Part shown: positions 35,362 through 47,708 of the stretch, piece by piece
Layout: every line of letters begins with the position of its first letter
How positions within the stretch are numbered: position 1 is the stretch's first letter
Origin: Pomacea canaliculata
Taxonomy: Eukaryota; Mollusca; Gastropoda; Architaenioglossa; Ampullariidae
Assembly: GCF_003073045.1 (NCBI RefSeq)
Contig: NC_037597.1
Location: 24,690,158 to 24,754,157, forward strand
Direction of reading: 5' to 3'
Length of the DNA stretch: 64,000 nucleotides
The notes under the pieces: generated by a model
Told to the model about the DNA's origin: nothing
Databases searched by the model: none
Seen by the model: only the letters and a program-made list of their open reading frames with translations
Position numbers and translations under genes: made by a program

Positions 35362-38300
35362 ACGTGTACTGCGGCTGCTGACGTGTCGGTACGGCGCCGC
35401 CGGCTTTTGTTGTTCGCGGATCTGATTATCAATAATTAACTGGCGGCTTCCACAAAGTCCTCGTGGGTTGCAGATGCCGGTGTCGTCTCTTTGTTTCCCA
35501 ACGTTCAAAAATTGATCCATTCATCCAGTCTTTATTATTCCACTCAGCTTGTGAGAGAATGAGCGAGGGAAGGGAAGAAGAACGAAAAAAAAATGTGTGA
35601 GAAGAAATTAGTTAAAACTGCATAAATTCTTTCTTTCAGCTGTAAGATTGCTGATTTAATGTGAATAATGTGGAAACCAGAATAGTAAATGTGTGCGTTT
35701 GTGTGTTTCTCTTTCTCTTATTTTGTATGTGTGTGGTGGTGGTGGTGCGTGCGTGCATGCGTACGACCATGTAAGAACGAACAATCAAGACAAAGCATAA
35801 AGAATTCTTGGCAGCGAGTCTTGGAACTTCCAAAAAAAAAAAAAAAATTCTGCCATCGGTCCGCTTGCAGCCGTTGACCAGTTGCCTACACCTCACAGGT
35901 GATGTTTATCCCGCCGACCGGAAGCACAATCCTCCCTGCAAGCGGAAGCCAAGCAGTCCTCCCAGTCTTCCCTCCCATCCCTCCCCCACTCTCTCTCCCT
36001 CCCCCAAACCTCCTAGAAAATGGCATCATGGGATCTAACGAGACCAGAGCTCCCTCAGTGCCCGGGCATGCGGCGGTCGGAGGCACTGGTAGCGACGCTT
36101 GCAGGCAACGTGCGTAAATATTTACCGACGCCAGGCATCGCGAGATGGCGACCGTAATTTTCTTTCCAGCCAGCAGCCCCAACCTGGGCCGGCCGGCCGG
36201 CCAGCAGGCCAACCAGCCAGTAAACTCTTCCGTGAGTCGGGTACCACTGACCTTCCTTGCAGTATACCTTTCGCTCCTCGTCGAGTGACGAAAGTCACAG
36301 TTTGTTTGTTTATTTGTTTTTTTAATTGTTTTTTAATTGTAGCTTTAATTCCCTCGTCAGGCCTTGTGACGACAGCACGAGTCCTTGTTGTGTATATTGC
36401 CAGTTCCTGATGTACCCAGGCGAGATACCCTGCTTGGTGTGATGTGTAATATCTTATCTATAACTTTAACTAGTAACAACATACCTAAGATCTATAAAAG
36501 AAATTGTACATCGCAGTCATGCCAAAAGTTGAACAAATACTTTGATGCTCGGCAGACAGAAGGAGAGGAACATTAAAGGGCGGTATGCCCAAGATTTGTA
36601 GAAAAAATGGCAGAAGAAATAGAGGGAAAGCAAGTAGAGGGAAAATCCTGTGTAGTCTACACACTTGGTGTAGTCTCTGTGATGGACTGAAGCGTGAAGA
36701 TTCATCCATTCGTGTTGGCAACTTAAAATTCTATCGTTGTGTGGCAAATGTCTGTGAGCTCTGAGATATGCAACATCTTGTGATGTATTCCTCCCGCCCC
36801 TCTTCTCTCCCCTCAGCACGCGCACGCCTCCTCACTCACCCCTCACTCCAAATTAACACTAGTAACACTGCTCATCCACCTTCCCTGCTCCACCCATCCT
36901 CCAACACACACACACTGTGTTCCGAGTTGGACAGATATGGAGAGGAAGTCTTGTGCGCAGGCCAGGCCAGCTCCGTCGTCTAACGATTCCGCTGTTTCCT
37001 TTAAGACCCAACCGGAAGTTAATTCGTTTCTGTTACAGAAGACGTTGATGGAATCCCTTTCACTGGGGCCACTCTCTCCGCACTCTACGTCCTCCATCTC
37101 TCAGCGAACCGGTTTGACGTAGTGAGTCTTTCAGTTGGTCTACGTCCTCCTTAATTAGCGCGATTGGGAAAAATAGTATGGCCGAACGAGAGAAATTGCG
37201 ATATTCTCGCGTGAATTTCATTAGAACCTCTTTCCTATCATTTTACAGGAACTATTGTAAGTAGTGTCTATCTGTCGATGATTTTAATACATGTCCGTCA
37301 GTCTGTCTGTATGTCTGTCTGTGTGCGTCCTTGTGTGTGGAGTGGGGAGGCGTTGATGCTTTGTGACTGTGGTCTTTTCAGAAATTTTTTGAAATTTAAT
37401 TTAACGGTTTATGGAACAAAGCATTTATTGACGAAGTGATTATTATATTTAAGACATGAACCAAGTCATTCTATGCTCTGTCTGAAGCAAGCAGCCAATA
37501 CATTTCGTCTTGAAATCAGACCGGTTTGCACTCAGCTAATTTGATACAGGTTAAAAAAAGAACAAACAGCAAAACAACCACACAAACAAAATGCAGGGTA
37601 CCATGGCTTTGTCTGTGTTCATTTCTGCCGCTGATTCCTTACAACTGAGACTTTATAGGATGCATCGCACCACTTGCCTCAAGTTTATTGGTGCGTGACG
37701 TCAGCGTAGTACACTCGATGTTCCCTGCCTGATGTACCTGCGATAGGTTTTCCTTCCACTATAGTTTGTTTTCCCAATTCGCTATATTTTTGTTAAATTA
37801 TAATAATCAGAGTTATGCGACGTTGACATAGTTTCCTTCTCAACAAAACCAATTTCAGGCCTGGTCCTCAGTCGTGCGGCTCAAGTGTTTGCTCTTCAGT
37901 CGGTGTCACCTTCTGAATCATGACAAATACCTCCCGCCAACATGTTTGTCGGAAAAACCGGACATTCTTTACTTGCTGTCCCTTGACCTTTTATGTTAAA
38001 ATGGCGAATGAAGTTTTCCATAAAAAGTCGGAGCTTTTGTTTAATTTTTTTAATCCAACTTTGTGATGTATATATATGTACCTATGTTGGTGTGTTTGCG
38101 AGCGCACGTGCGTGTATAGATGGGGGAAAGGAGAAATAATAAACTCAAAAATGACGAACAAGACTGGCAACTTGATTTAGGTTCGTTCACATGATGTGAA
38201 CAGTCAACAGTCTCCGTTACATCAAACTATACAACTGTTTGACTGTATTGTTACACCAACCTACAATTGTTAACTGTACTGTTTGTTATGATCTTTTTTA

Positions 38301-39145
38301 CGATCCCATGGACCTCATCCGGGGCCTATCACTGGCGATGACAGGGTACCCCACCCTTCTCGCACTACCCACCTTCACGTGAGTCATGACCTTGGAGCGG
38401 AGGGGAAGAAAGGGTGGGAGGAGTGAGGGAGGAGAAGGGGGCTGGCAGCCACATACTGCACATTCCATCGCTCTTATCCCGTCCATCCGGATCTTGTCTT
38501 CCTCCGTGTTGAGTTTTACCTTCCCCCTTCTCTAGCTTTTAACATTCTCTTATTTCGGACCTGGTTACGACTTACGACTATCACAACTTTCACAATAAAT
38601 TTTCATCGGCCAGGGAGCCCTTTACACCAGCTCCATCCCTCCACACCTCTTATACCTCCCACTCTCACATGTAGGTTTGGATATACATTAACAAACCTGT
38701 TTACGACATCTATCTCTGTGTGTGTATCTTCTTACCTCTTCCCTAACCCTAACCCTCATTTTCCTATCTCCCCACCGGGAACCTACTGGCGAAAAGCATG
38801 TGACCACATCATGACCCTGGACGGGGTCAAATGGTGAAGTCACTGGCAGTTTACTTCACCGGCTCTCTCGCTCTCTCTCTCTTACACAGAACACACACAC
38901 ATGCACGCACAAGTGAAATATAAGAGGGGAGTGAACTGTTGGTGGTGTTGGTGATGATTCTGTCCCTTGACGACTTACATCCGGCATAGAAGAGACTGGA
39001 AGTCGTCTGCTTACTCTAAGTCGTGCTATATTTAGATTAAAAACTCCTCCATCTCCTCTCTCTCTCACACATAAATACACAAGGTACCCTCCTTTAGGAT
39101 ACAGTCTATCAAAACCAGAAGACATCTTACATTCTGAAAAAGATT

Positions 39146-39169
39146 AAAAAAAAAAAAAAAAAAAAAAAA
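39146..39169 (+). repeat. Poly-A run of 24
   Basis: 24 consecutive A. It could be a retroposon tail, but no element body is recognisable upstream. Confidence 0.9.
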
Positions 39170-39656
39170 TCAGGACCATTCAGAAACTGTCGAGGAAAGA
39201 AGAGCAGTGTCATTCTTCAAGAAAATAAAAATAACATTTTCATTCATAGAGAAGAAGAAGAAAAAAAGCAGATTCCATACCCCTCCACCCTTCTTGTTAC
39301 TGGATCCATCGTCGTGTTGAGAGCAGAGAGGACATGTCTAGGTGAGGGAAGCATGAACCTCTCATCTCCTCACCTTCCCTACATGTGTTGGTAGATGACA
39401 ACGAGAACCTAATGGAGGAATAGAGGGGATGACTTGTGCAACTCGACCCACGTGTCTCATTATCACAGGAAACCACGTGACATGCATGTTTGTCAGTGAC
39501 GTGCGTGGAAGTGTCTGTAACTGGTTTGTCAGTAATGACAATAGTCCTGGTTATCAGTGACGTGTCTGTGGCTCTGATTTCTCGGTGACGAATGGCAGGA
39601 CATGTCAGTGACGTGTGACAGTTAGTGTCTGAGTTGAAGCCGCGAATCTAGGTTGC

Positions 39657-39710
39657 GGGTCACGGGGATTATGTCATGACCACAGACACTGACCAGTCTA
39701 TAATCATCTC
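39657..39710 (+). repeat. Diverged direct repeat, copy 1
   Basis: A module beginning GGGTCACGGGGATTATGTCA and ending with a CAGTCTATAATCA block recurs about 284 bases downstream (39940-40010). Confidence 0.75.
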
Positions 39711-39939
39711 TGCTCCCGTCGATGACCGATGACACGTCACGTGCCGGGGAAGGGGCGATGGTGGGGAGAGACCGGCGACTGCCGGACACCGCGACGTCCA
39801 GTCAGCTGACCTCATCGACACGCGCGCGGGGGTGTGGATGGGTGGGGGATGCGCCCACTGAGCCAGCGAGGACACCGCAAGGATGCCACCCCGCATCCCC
39901 AGGCCAGTGGAGTCTCATGGGAATTGATTGCACGACCTT

Positions 39940-40010
39940 GGGTCACGGGGATTATATGATGACCACAGGCCTGGCACTGGCCAGTTTTGCGAGCAGTCTA
40001 TAATCACCTC
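39940..40010 (+). repeat. Diverged direct repeat, copy 2
   Basis: The second copy of the 39657 module shares GGGTCACGGGGATTAT at one end and CAGTCTATAATCA at the other. The middle is longer by about 17 bases (CTGGCACTGGCC... region). Confidence 0.75.
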
Positions 40011-40133
40011 CACCTCTCTCACCTCCTCCCCCCTTAGTTCTCTCCCATCCCTCATCTTTCTCCTCTCACCCTCTCTCCGTTTTGCCAGCACTGCTTGCAG
40101 TATCGACGTCAGTGGTAGGACTGATCACTAGTC

Positions 40134-40210
40134 CATGATGATGATGATGATGATGATGAGGAGGAGGAGGAGGAGGAGGAGGAGGAGGAGAGGAGGAGGA
40201 GGAGGAGGAT
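40134..40210 (+). repeat. Compound (ATG)n / (AGG)n microsatellite
   Basis: About eight ATG units followed by about seventeen AGG units with one slip. The Met/Arg and Leu/Ile open frames across it are artefacts. Confidence 0.95.
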
Positions 40211-40740
40211 CTGCCCTGTTAGTACTGTCATGGTTTATAAAATTTAATTTAAAAAAAAGCGACCATTTCACAAAGCAAAATGATTGTGACCAACAAATCG
40301 AAGCAAACTTCATGAGCATCAAAACACTTGCACGTGAGAGGACTACCTCATGAGATAGTCGTGTACTGAGTAATAATATAAATTGTTGATTTAACGTTAT
40401 TAGCTGGCGCTGATTCGGAGCAACGTGTGGTCTAAGAATGGCCGATAACTGGCTCCATCTTGTTCACTATACTGAATAACAAACGTCACTACTGTTCACA
40501 AAGTGGAACCGCAAGATATGAAAGCAAAAGTTGTTTGCTTTATTAATTTGTTTGAGAGTGAGTGATAGAATACGGTAAGATATATAAAAATGATTGTGAT
40601 TGAAGTTACTAGAAGCGCAAGCCCTGTTCTCCGAGGTTTCACACAGAACGGGGACAGCCAAGCTAGACAACTCGCCCCCAATTATGTTACTGCTCGGAGT
40701 AGCCTCCCCCATCTTCATCATTTCCTAAAATATCGTGTTC

Positions 40741-40752
40741 TGCGCATGCGCA
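40741..40752. promoter_or_regulatory. NRF1-like palindrome
   Basis: TGCGCATGCGCA is a full match to the NRF1 consensus, which marks many animal TATA-less promoters. No gene is recognisable beside it. Confidence 0.35.
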
Positions 40753-43700
40753 GCAGGCCAAACCAATAAAGACACTCTCTGTAACAGCTTGCGTCCGTCT
40801 GAGCCACGTCACACAAGTGACCCACGTGAACCGACCTTCACTCACTCTCCCCGACACTCTCCCCTCACCCTTCATGTCCCCCCCCCCCCCATACTTTCTC
40901 CCTTTCTTTCGGCTCCTCCCCCAAGTATCAAACTCATTTTCCCTCTTCCAACCCTACCACCATGGCAAGCGTACCCGAGTTTGTTTTTTTTTAAAGTCAC
41001 ATGACTCGCTGATGTTGGCGCCCTCGCTCCTAATCGCCTTGACCCCTGTAGGGTCACTCAAGGGCTGACCACGTGAGTCCATGAGCCGACTGTCACATCA
41101 AAAGGCCATCATCTCGGAGGCCCGCTGTCGTCATGGCTGCGACGTCGGCAACGAAAGCTGCGTTTGATGATTATTCGTCAGTGCTTTTGATGGTAAGAAA
41201 AGATAGGAAAGGAAGAGACGAGCGGAGTGTTGTTGCAGTATTTTCTCTGGGTGCATGGAGACGAGCGGATACGTGGATAGACGAGATGACTGCACATTCA
41301 GCGATGAAGCCAGCACTCTGTCATCGGAGGCAGAGAAAGATGGACATGTCAAAGTAATGAACTCTTATAAACATCTTTATTATTTACTGCTAGATTGTCT
41401 TTTTCCGTTGCCTTCAATGACTTTTAAAAAAAAGAGTTCAAAATTTTTAAACTTTGGAAAATTGGGGGTTGCGATCCAAACTTCCGGTTCAAACTTTTCC
41501 ACAGCCAAAAAAAAATCTTTATTTTTGTACGGACCCGAGATATGAGGCCTAAAAATCCATCTTCCTTTGCACTGGGGTAAAAAAACTGTTAAATGTCGGC
41601 CCTAAAATTCCTAGCATCATCTATTGTGATGCGGGTGGACTGCCTTATCGGTACACCACATCTCTCATGATGCGATGATGGTTCCTCTAGACAAGACTAG
41701 ACCCTAGTAGACACCACTGAGCGCTTGTAATATGTTGTCACAACTACACAGCAAAGGGAAGCCGGGTATCAGAAATATCCATTACTCTTTTATTTATAAG
41801 TTGGTTGTTTTTTGTTTGTTTTTTTTGTGTGAGTCAATGTGAGGCTCTTCGTGTTTCAAAGACCTTGTTGACTGTTACAAACAAGACTGGCACCAACACA
41901 TTCCAGACAGCTCTGGCCTTTAAAAAGTCCACAGTTAGAACTATATTTATGTTACAAATAATATTCTGAGAGATCCCCTGATCAGATTGCACATCAGAAT
42001 TTCCGACCTCCAGACTCATAGAGACACCTGAACACCTTGGAGCTGGACAATGTTCCCCCATTTGTCAGTCATCGCAAGATGATGAATTACACCTTCTCCA
42101 TGGCCACCATCCACAAGACCTGCGACTCCAATTTCTACCGTTGGACTACAGAACCCAACGATCGTACTCTAGGATTTATTTTTTTAATTTTAGTTATGCT
42201 TGTTTTTACATGTAGCCCTGAATTTAAGTAAAAGAAACTGAAACACTGCATTACTACAAAGCAAAGGCATTAAAATCACAATAGAGAAAATTAGAATATG
42301 TACCAAGATGGTGGTTGATGTCTAGATTGACACACAAACCCTTTATTTTCTTCCTTCACACACTCCCATTCATCTTCAGAGGGTTCAAGCAGTGCCAGAC
42401 CCTAACCCTCTACTCGGTTTCTATTTTATGAAAAGTAAATGATTTCGGCTCCGTTCTTCTCTACCATCTGCTGGTGGACCAGAAACAGATGTAGGTGGCG
42501 CTGGTAGCCTGAGGACATTACACCCAAACCTATTCTCGCCACGGTTCTGGTCTAATGTTTACTTTTCCACCTTTTCTTGCAGGTAGCGAGAGCACAACTG
42601 TAGCGGTGAGTGGCATGATGGCCCAGGTGCTCAACAGAAACTTGTTGGTCAGATGGTCGTCGAGTCCTCCTGCCACACAAGTACACACCCCTCCAAGATT
42701 CCATTTTCTGGAATTGTGTTTTGTATGTTGAATAAGAAAGCTGAGCTTCCCAGGAATGTAGAGGATGGAATGGTAGAAAAGACAGAAGGAGGTTAGTGGG
42801 TGGGAAGAGGGTGGTGGACGCGGGTGGGTAGTGGTCGAAGTGGCTGAATCTCTGCAGTCAGGCTTTAGTCGCTCCAATTACGGGCGATCCGTGGCCAGGG
42901 TAGGCTACTCTCTCACCACCAGACCGCGCACATCATCAGCAGCGCCTTCCGCCTCCGGGCCAGCGACAGGCCGGCGATCAGGGTGCTCTCCCCTCTAGCG
43001 CTGCCGGTCTCTCGCTGCTTGCTGCGCGCGCATCTAGGCGGAAGTCGCAGAGTTGGGGCTGGTTGCACGACCGTCCCACGCAGTTGAGGGACTGAGTAGT
43101 AGTTTCTGGTCGGACCCTCGTCGGGAACCAAAATTCTTACGTGGGTGGTTTACCTTCAGGTTAGAAACTTTTTAATTCGAGTTCGGATAGTTTACCTCCA
43201 GGGTAGGTTGAGTTTATCTTAAGAGTAAAAGAAAGAGTCTTAAGTTTATGTTTGAACAATTCCGCTCCACAATGATTCTTTGAATGATCCGGAGCAGCAT
43301 ACATCGACCAGAATAACCGATGTTCGAACCACAAATATTCTTTGAACGCTGTGTTCTATCACTGATGCAAAAATGAACAACTTTTTTTTATGTTTTAACT
43401 GTCTTTAGCGATTCCACCCTGTGAATTGTCTTAATAGTTTGTCGTCCAAGTTTTCGAATAAGATGTTAGGTCATAGATATTGTTAAACCACACGGTAATT
43501 CAAACCAGAGCTTGTTGATAACATCAGCCAACAATATTCCTGGGAATCCGACAATGTGGTGTGGATTTGACGAGAGTACTGTCCACACGTCCACAGGTCT
43601 CTTTCTCTCTGCCATACACTATTTACAAAATTGTGTAACAAAATATGTTTTATTCGTTCCATCTCTTAACTATGATGGAAACGAGTTAATTACTTTATCG

Positions 43701-46700
43701 AGCTATTTTAATAAACTGATGAGGTGTGACTCCACTCCGTGAGATCCCTCTGCCAGACTGACTGCAAGTTGTGTGCCGACTGTCCATGGTGGGTGAGGAG
43801 ATAGAGTAAGGTGAGGTAGTGAACATCACTCATGAAACTGGCCTCCATCCACATACACCATGATGCTTACCATCTTCTAATTAACACCATTCTTTTTGAT
43901 CTTTCCGGGTTCCGCCGATGAGCTCTTCTGTTGGTTTTTCTCAAGCTCCACCTGTGACCTGTTTTCAACCTTCCAATCTGAACCAATCAACGATTAGTTT
44001 AGTGACCGTCATATGCTTTCTCCATCTAGGAAATAATCTCCCCTTTCCGACCAGAGGCCATTTCCGTGGAAAAATCCCTTCCTTGTTTATCAGAAAAATT
44101 ATTCAGGTGAAAACCAGCGGTTGTTGACTAGAAGCAAGCGTATTAATCAGAGAAGCCGTAGTATTGTGTCGGAGATGTTTGGCTAGAGCTCTAGCTTTTA
44201 ATCGTGTATTTATTTTTGCATTAGAATAGGGGCTGCCCAGTCTGTGGACAAATCAAGACATGCAAGAAGAGTTCCAGTACCAAACAAAAATGAATGGCGA
44301 GTGTGAATAACTGATTAATCACAATGATGATAAAGACGACGACGTCGACGATGATGATGTAAAATAAAAACGACTACTACTAATGTTGAATATTTCTACA
44401 CGCATAACTTCCCTTGTCAAATAATTTGGTACGCACACACACACACACACGCGCGCGCACTTCGTCATCGCCATCTTGAAGCTTATGCACTTCTCCTTCT
44501 GTCTTCTTGTCTTTGTTCCTCATCTCGTGAGCTCTCCCTTTTTCTCGCGAGTTTTTCCTCCTTTGCTCTCCACGCCCATGGACGCCGCTGTCCAAGCCAA
44601 TCAATCATTCACGCAACAGAATGAGGCTGAGCTCCCATCGGTGTCCTCATCAGCCTTCTCATCAGTTTCATTGTACGGGGATCACGTGCGCGGCAAACGC
44701 ACTCAGCGCGTATTTCCGGTCAGACGCCTTCGATGGTTGCCCTGACCATGATGGCGAGCTGCCCTCTACTGCGGGACCCACTGTCCAGTCCTTGGCACTC
44801 AACACTCCTCTGTCTCACATCTCATCTCATAACAAAAAGAAGGGAACCTAATAACAAGGCTACATTCAGCTACCCTTCCATCAACATGGAGCTTTATTTC
44901 ATGAGTCCTGTTGGGCTTTAAACAACAAAAATCACACGGCCTTGTCTATTATAACAATACATTTATCTGCCTTGGAAGAACAAGGACGATGAGTAATGCT
45001 AACGAACGTCCTTATATTATACACAAGAAGATTGTGAACAGAAGAAAAAAAGGCAGCAAAGCAAGAAAGAATGATAAAAGACTACTTTTGGAGGAAGGGA
45101 GAGGATCTGACCACCTGTCTGAAACAATGCAAAAAAGTTCGTTGGAAATCTCAAAGCAGACAGCAATATATGTTCACAACATTTTAAAATAAATGTGATC
45201 TCGGGTAAGCATTTGACCAGTTCCAATACCTGTACTTCTACCTGCATCCACACTCTCCTCGGCCTCTCTCTCTCCTTCTGTCTGCGGTGTTCATTCAAAC
45301 AGTCTGTTGGCGGCTTTGCACAAAGTCTGGAAATCACACAGGAGTTGCAGAAGGCATCGATTACAATACCGCTAATTGCTGGGCCAACACGGTGTGGAGG
45401 GCGGCTCGTTTTCACATCACTGCACATCACAGCCTCGTGATGCCCGCTCGACCATCGCCAAACGATTTTTCTACGCTCGGGCCTAACGAATGCGCGTGAC
45501 TGTGCGAGTATAATGCACCCATTTCCGGTAAGGTCCTGACCTTAGGTCTTTGGGGAAAGAGAATTTGGTACGATGTTCCCAGAAAGGATATACAATCAAG
45601 CGATAATCGCCTTCATTGTTTTCTCTGTTTTTCTCTTTCATTTTCTCTCCCATTATCTCTGTTGCTTGTTATCTCCCGCTGGGCAGAGTCGTTGCATCAT
45701 TTATTTACTGGACTGGATGGACAAGTGTCGGGCAACAACCATCGATGACAGGTACAGACCTAATTTAATCAAGATAGTTTTTATATATTTATCTTAAGAA
45801 CAGTTGTTTTATAGTAAACAATTTCAGGAAAAGTTCAAAAGATAAAACGTCGGTGCTGACAGGGTGGGTTATATTCGGGTGCAGACAACTTATGTGATTC
45901 GCCGTCAAGAATCTGAAGTCGTGGCGGTGGTCGTGATCGACAGGTGTCCGGTGGACTTTCCCGGGTGGCATCACAGCTAGTTTGACACCCGCCCTTGAAG
46001 AGTAACCAGGGAGTTGTGGAAAGCAAGATGTCACGTGACCAGAAGTGACAAGTGCTTTGCTCTCGTGGGCTTCAACTCTCAGGGTCTCGGACAGCCTGGT
46101 GGCAACAGCTTCCACACAGGTTTCCTCCCTCGCAGCCTTTCTCTCTCACACACACACAAACAAGGACCAGGGGCGGCTCATGGCTTGTGGCGGCCCTGGG
46201 CAGAGAAAGAATCTGCGGCCCCCCTTCGCCAGCCAATGTCAACAAAAACAAAGTGGCGGCCCGAGAAATCTTCGGAAGAAGGTTATGATATTCAATATAG
46301 CTGACTGCTCCGACTCTAGCAACATTAGTAAATACAGTGAACTAATTAACAAGAAACACAATGTTTAGTGGCCATATTGCCGTCAGCTGTGTAGTTATTT
46401 TATTTTTGTTTAGAGAGAAAATAGAGTGGTGAACGAGGTAAGACAATGGCGCAAAGATACACCCAAACGAGATAGTCCGAAAGTAGTCATCATCACACCA
46501 CAAATCTCGGCCATAGGTCACATCCACTCTCTCTTCCGTCCCCCTCCTTCTCTTACGTGCATCCCCCCACCTGTAAAAGTCAAGAACAGGCTCATCACTT
46601 TTTTCACTATCTTTTTCACTCCATCTCTCTCTCCTCCCCCTCCCTCCAAGCTGCTACTACTGCTCCGCATCCGCCGCCAGTCCAGCTTCACTTCTCCCTG

Positions 46701-46886
46701 TCTACTGTACATCCACACTATTTTCATCACTAAAAAAAAAAAAAACGAAGGTTTTGGAAAGGATACTACCCTCTCCCTCTCTTTCTCTTCTCTCGTCCCT
46801 CCCTCACCTCTCTTGTTTTTCCGTTTCAGGCTCGGAGTGTTTACCAGCAGTAGCAAAGGTATTTTAGCCCTTGACCTCAACATAAA

Positions 46887-46902
46887 CCTGTCACGTGACA
46901 GG
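46887..46902. promoter_or_regulatory. Perfect 16-bp E-box palindrome
   Basis: CCTGTCACGTGACAGG is a perfect palindrome centred on CACGTG, a strong binding site for bHLH-zip factors of the USF/MiT-TFE class by motif. Confidence 0.35.
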
Positions 46903-47639
46903 AGAAGGGATAAGGAAGATGGGGTGAGTGGATCACAGCTCCTCGTTTTATGTTACAGTCTTCATGGACACTTTAGGTTCAGCAGCATTTTAAGTGCAGA
47001 ATAAGTTTCTCGAGCGCGCAGTAAATTTTATTTCATTTTTTTATTTTTTTTAAAGAGTGTGTGTGTTCTACAAGAGCTTGCTATTATTTATTTTTGACCT
47101 AACGAAGGCTGTGAAAGAATAAGTTTGATTATTTTTATCATCCTGCCATCATAATGAGTCTCGTATCCCTCTCGTCATTGCTTTGCAGTGAATATTTTTT
47201 GCGCTTCGACTGTTTGTTACAATGATATTATTTACATTTATGTTCTAAATTATAAATGCCTTTAAAAGCGTAAATAACTAATATCTTGACAATTTATTCT
47301 TATATTTCATTCTTCGTGTCAGTCTCAGGGACAAAGAACCTGTTGGCCTTGCCATCGGGGCGCAGGTCCACTTCTTCCCGGCGCCCATCGGACAGCGTTG
47401 CCCACATACCTGCAGGTGCTCGCCATTCAGACCTGGGTTCGAGGGTCAGCTCGAGTGCTCTATCGGTCAAAGGTCAAAAATAGTTTCTCCCTGGTGCTGC
47501 TGCTGCTGCCTGCCTGCCAGCACTCAGAACTCTGAAAGGTGATGGAGAGGGGTTAGTGGAAAGGTTTGTTGGGGGAGGATATCAGTAACAAGCAGACGAT
47601 GATGAGAAAGTGGCTTATAGAAAAGAAACTCCCGGGAAA

Positions 47640-47652
47640 TGTGTGCGTGTGT

Positions 47653-47683
<31 letters not shown>

Positions 47684-47708
47684 AGTGTATATGTATGTGA
47701 GTGTGTGT
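47640..47708 (+). repeat. (GT)n microsatellite
   Basis: A GT-rich dinucleotide run, slightly interrupted by GA and GTAT, of about 70 bases. Confidence 0.9.

Larger units (their letters stand above)
33603..47639. other. Non-coding region with simple repeats and scattered GC-rich patches
   Basis: I recognise no gene. The region contains ATC/GTC trinucleotide runs (about 34003-34046), a (GGCC)4 run at 36187-36202, and a poly-A run of 24 (39146-39169). It also holds a diverged duplication at 39.7/39.9 kb, an ATG/AGG microsatellite at 40.1 kb and an AC/GC run near 44437-44458. One short coding-like frame at 42037-42177 is discussed in the findings. Confidence 0.5.

Noticed and set aside
38742..38756. 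CCTAACCCTAACCCT, a telomere-like repeat
   Set aside because: Only about two and a half units; too short to call an interstitial telomere.
40135..40353. Frame with a Met8-Arg11-Gly6 start
   Set aside because: It translates the ATG/AGG microsatellite.
46166..46270. CAGGGGCGGCTC... resembling the end of a hAT-type element
   Set aside because: No matching inverted end or 8-bp target duplication found nearby.
47340..47480. GGTTCGAGGGTC resembling a Pol III B box, possibly a SINE
   Set aside because: No A box at the right spacing and no tRNA-like fold.
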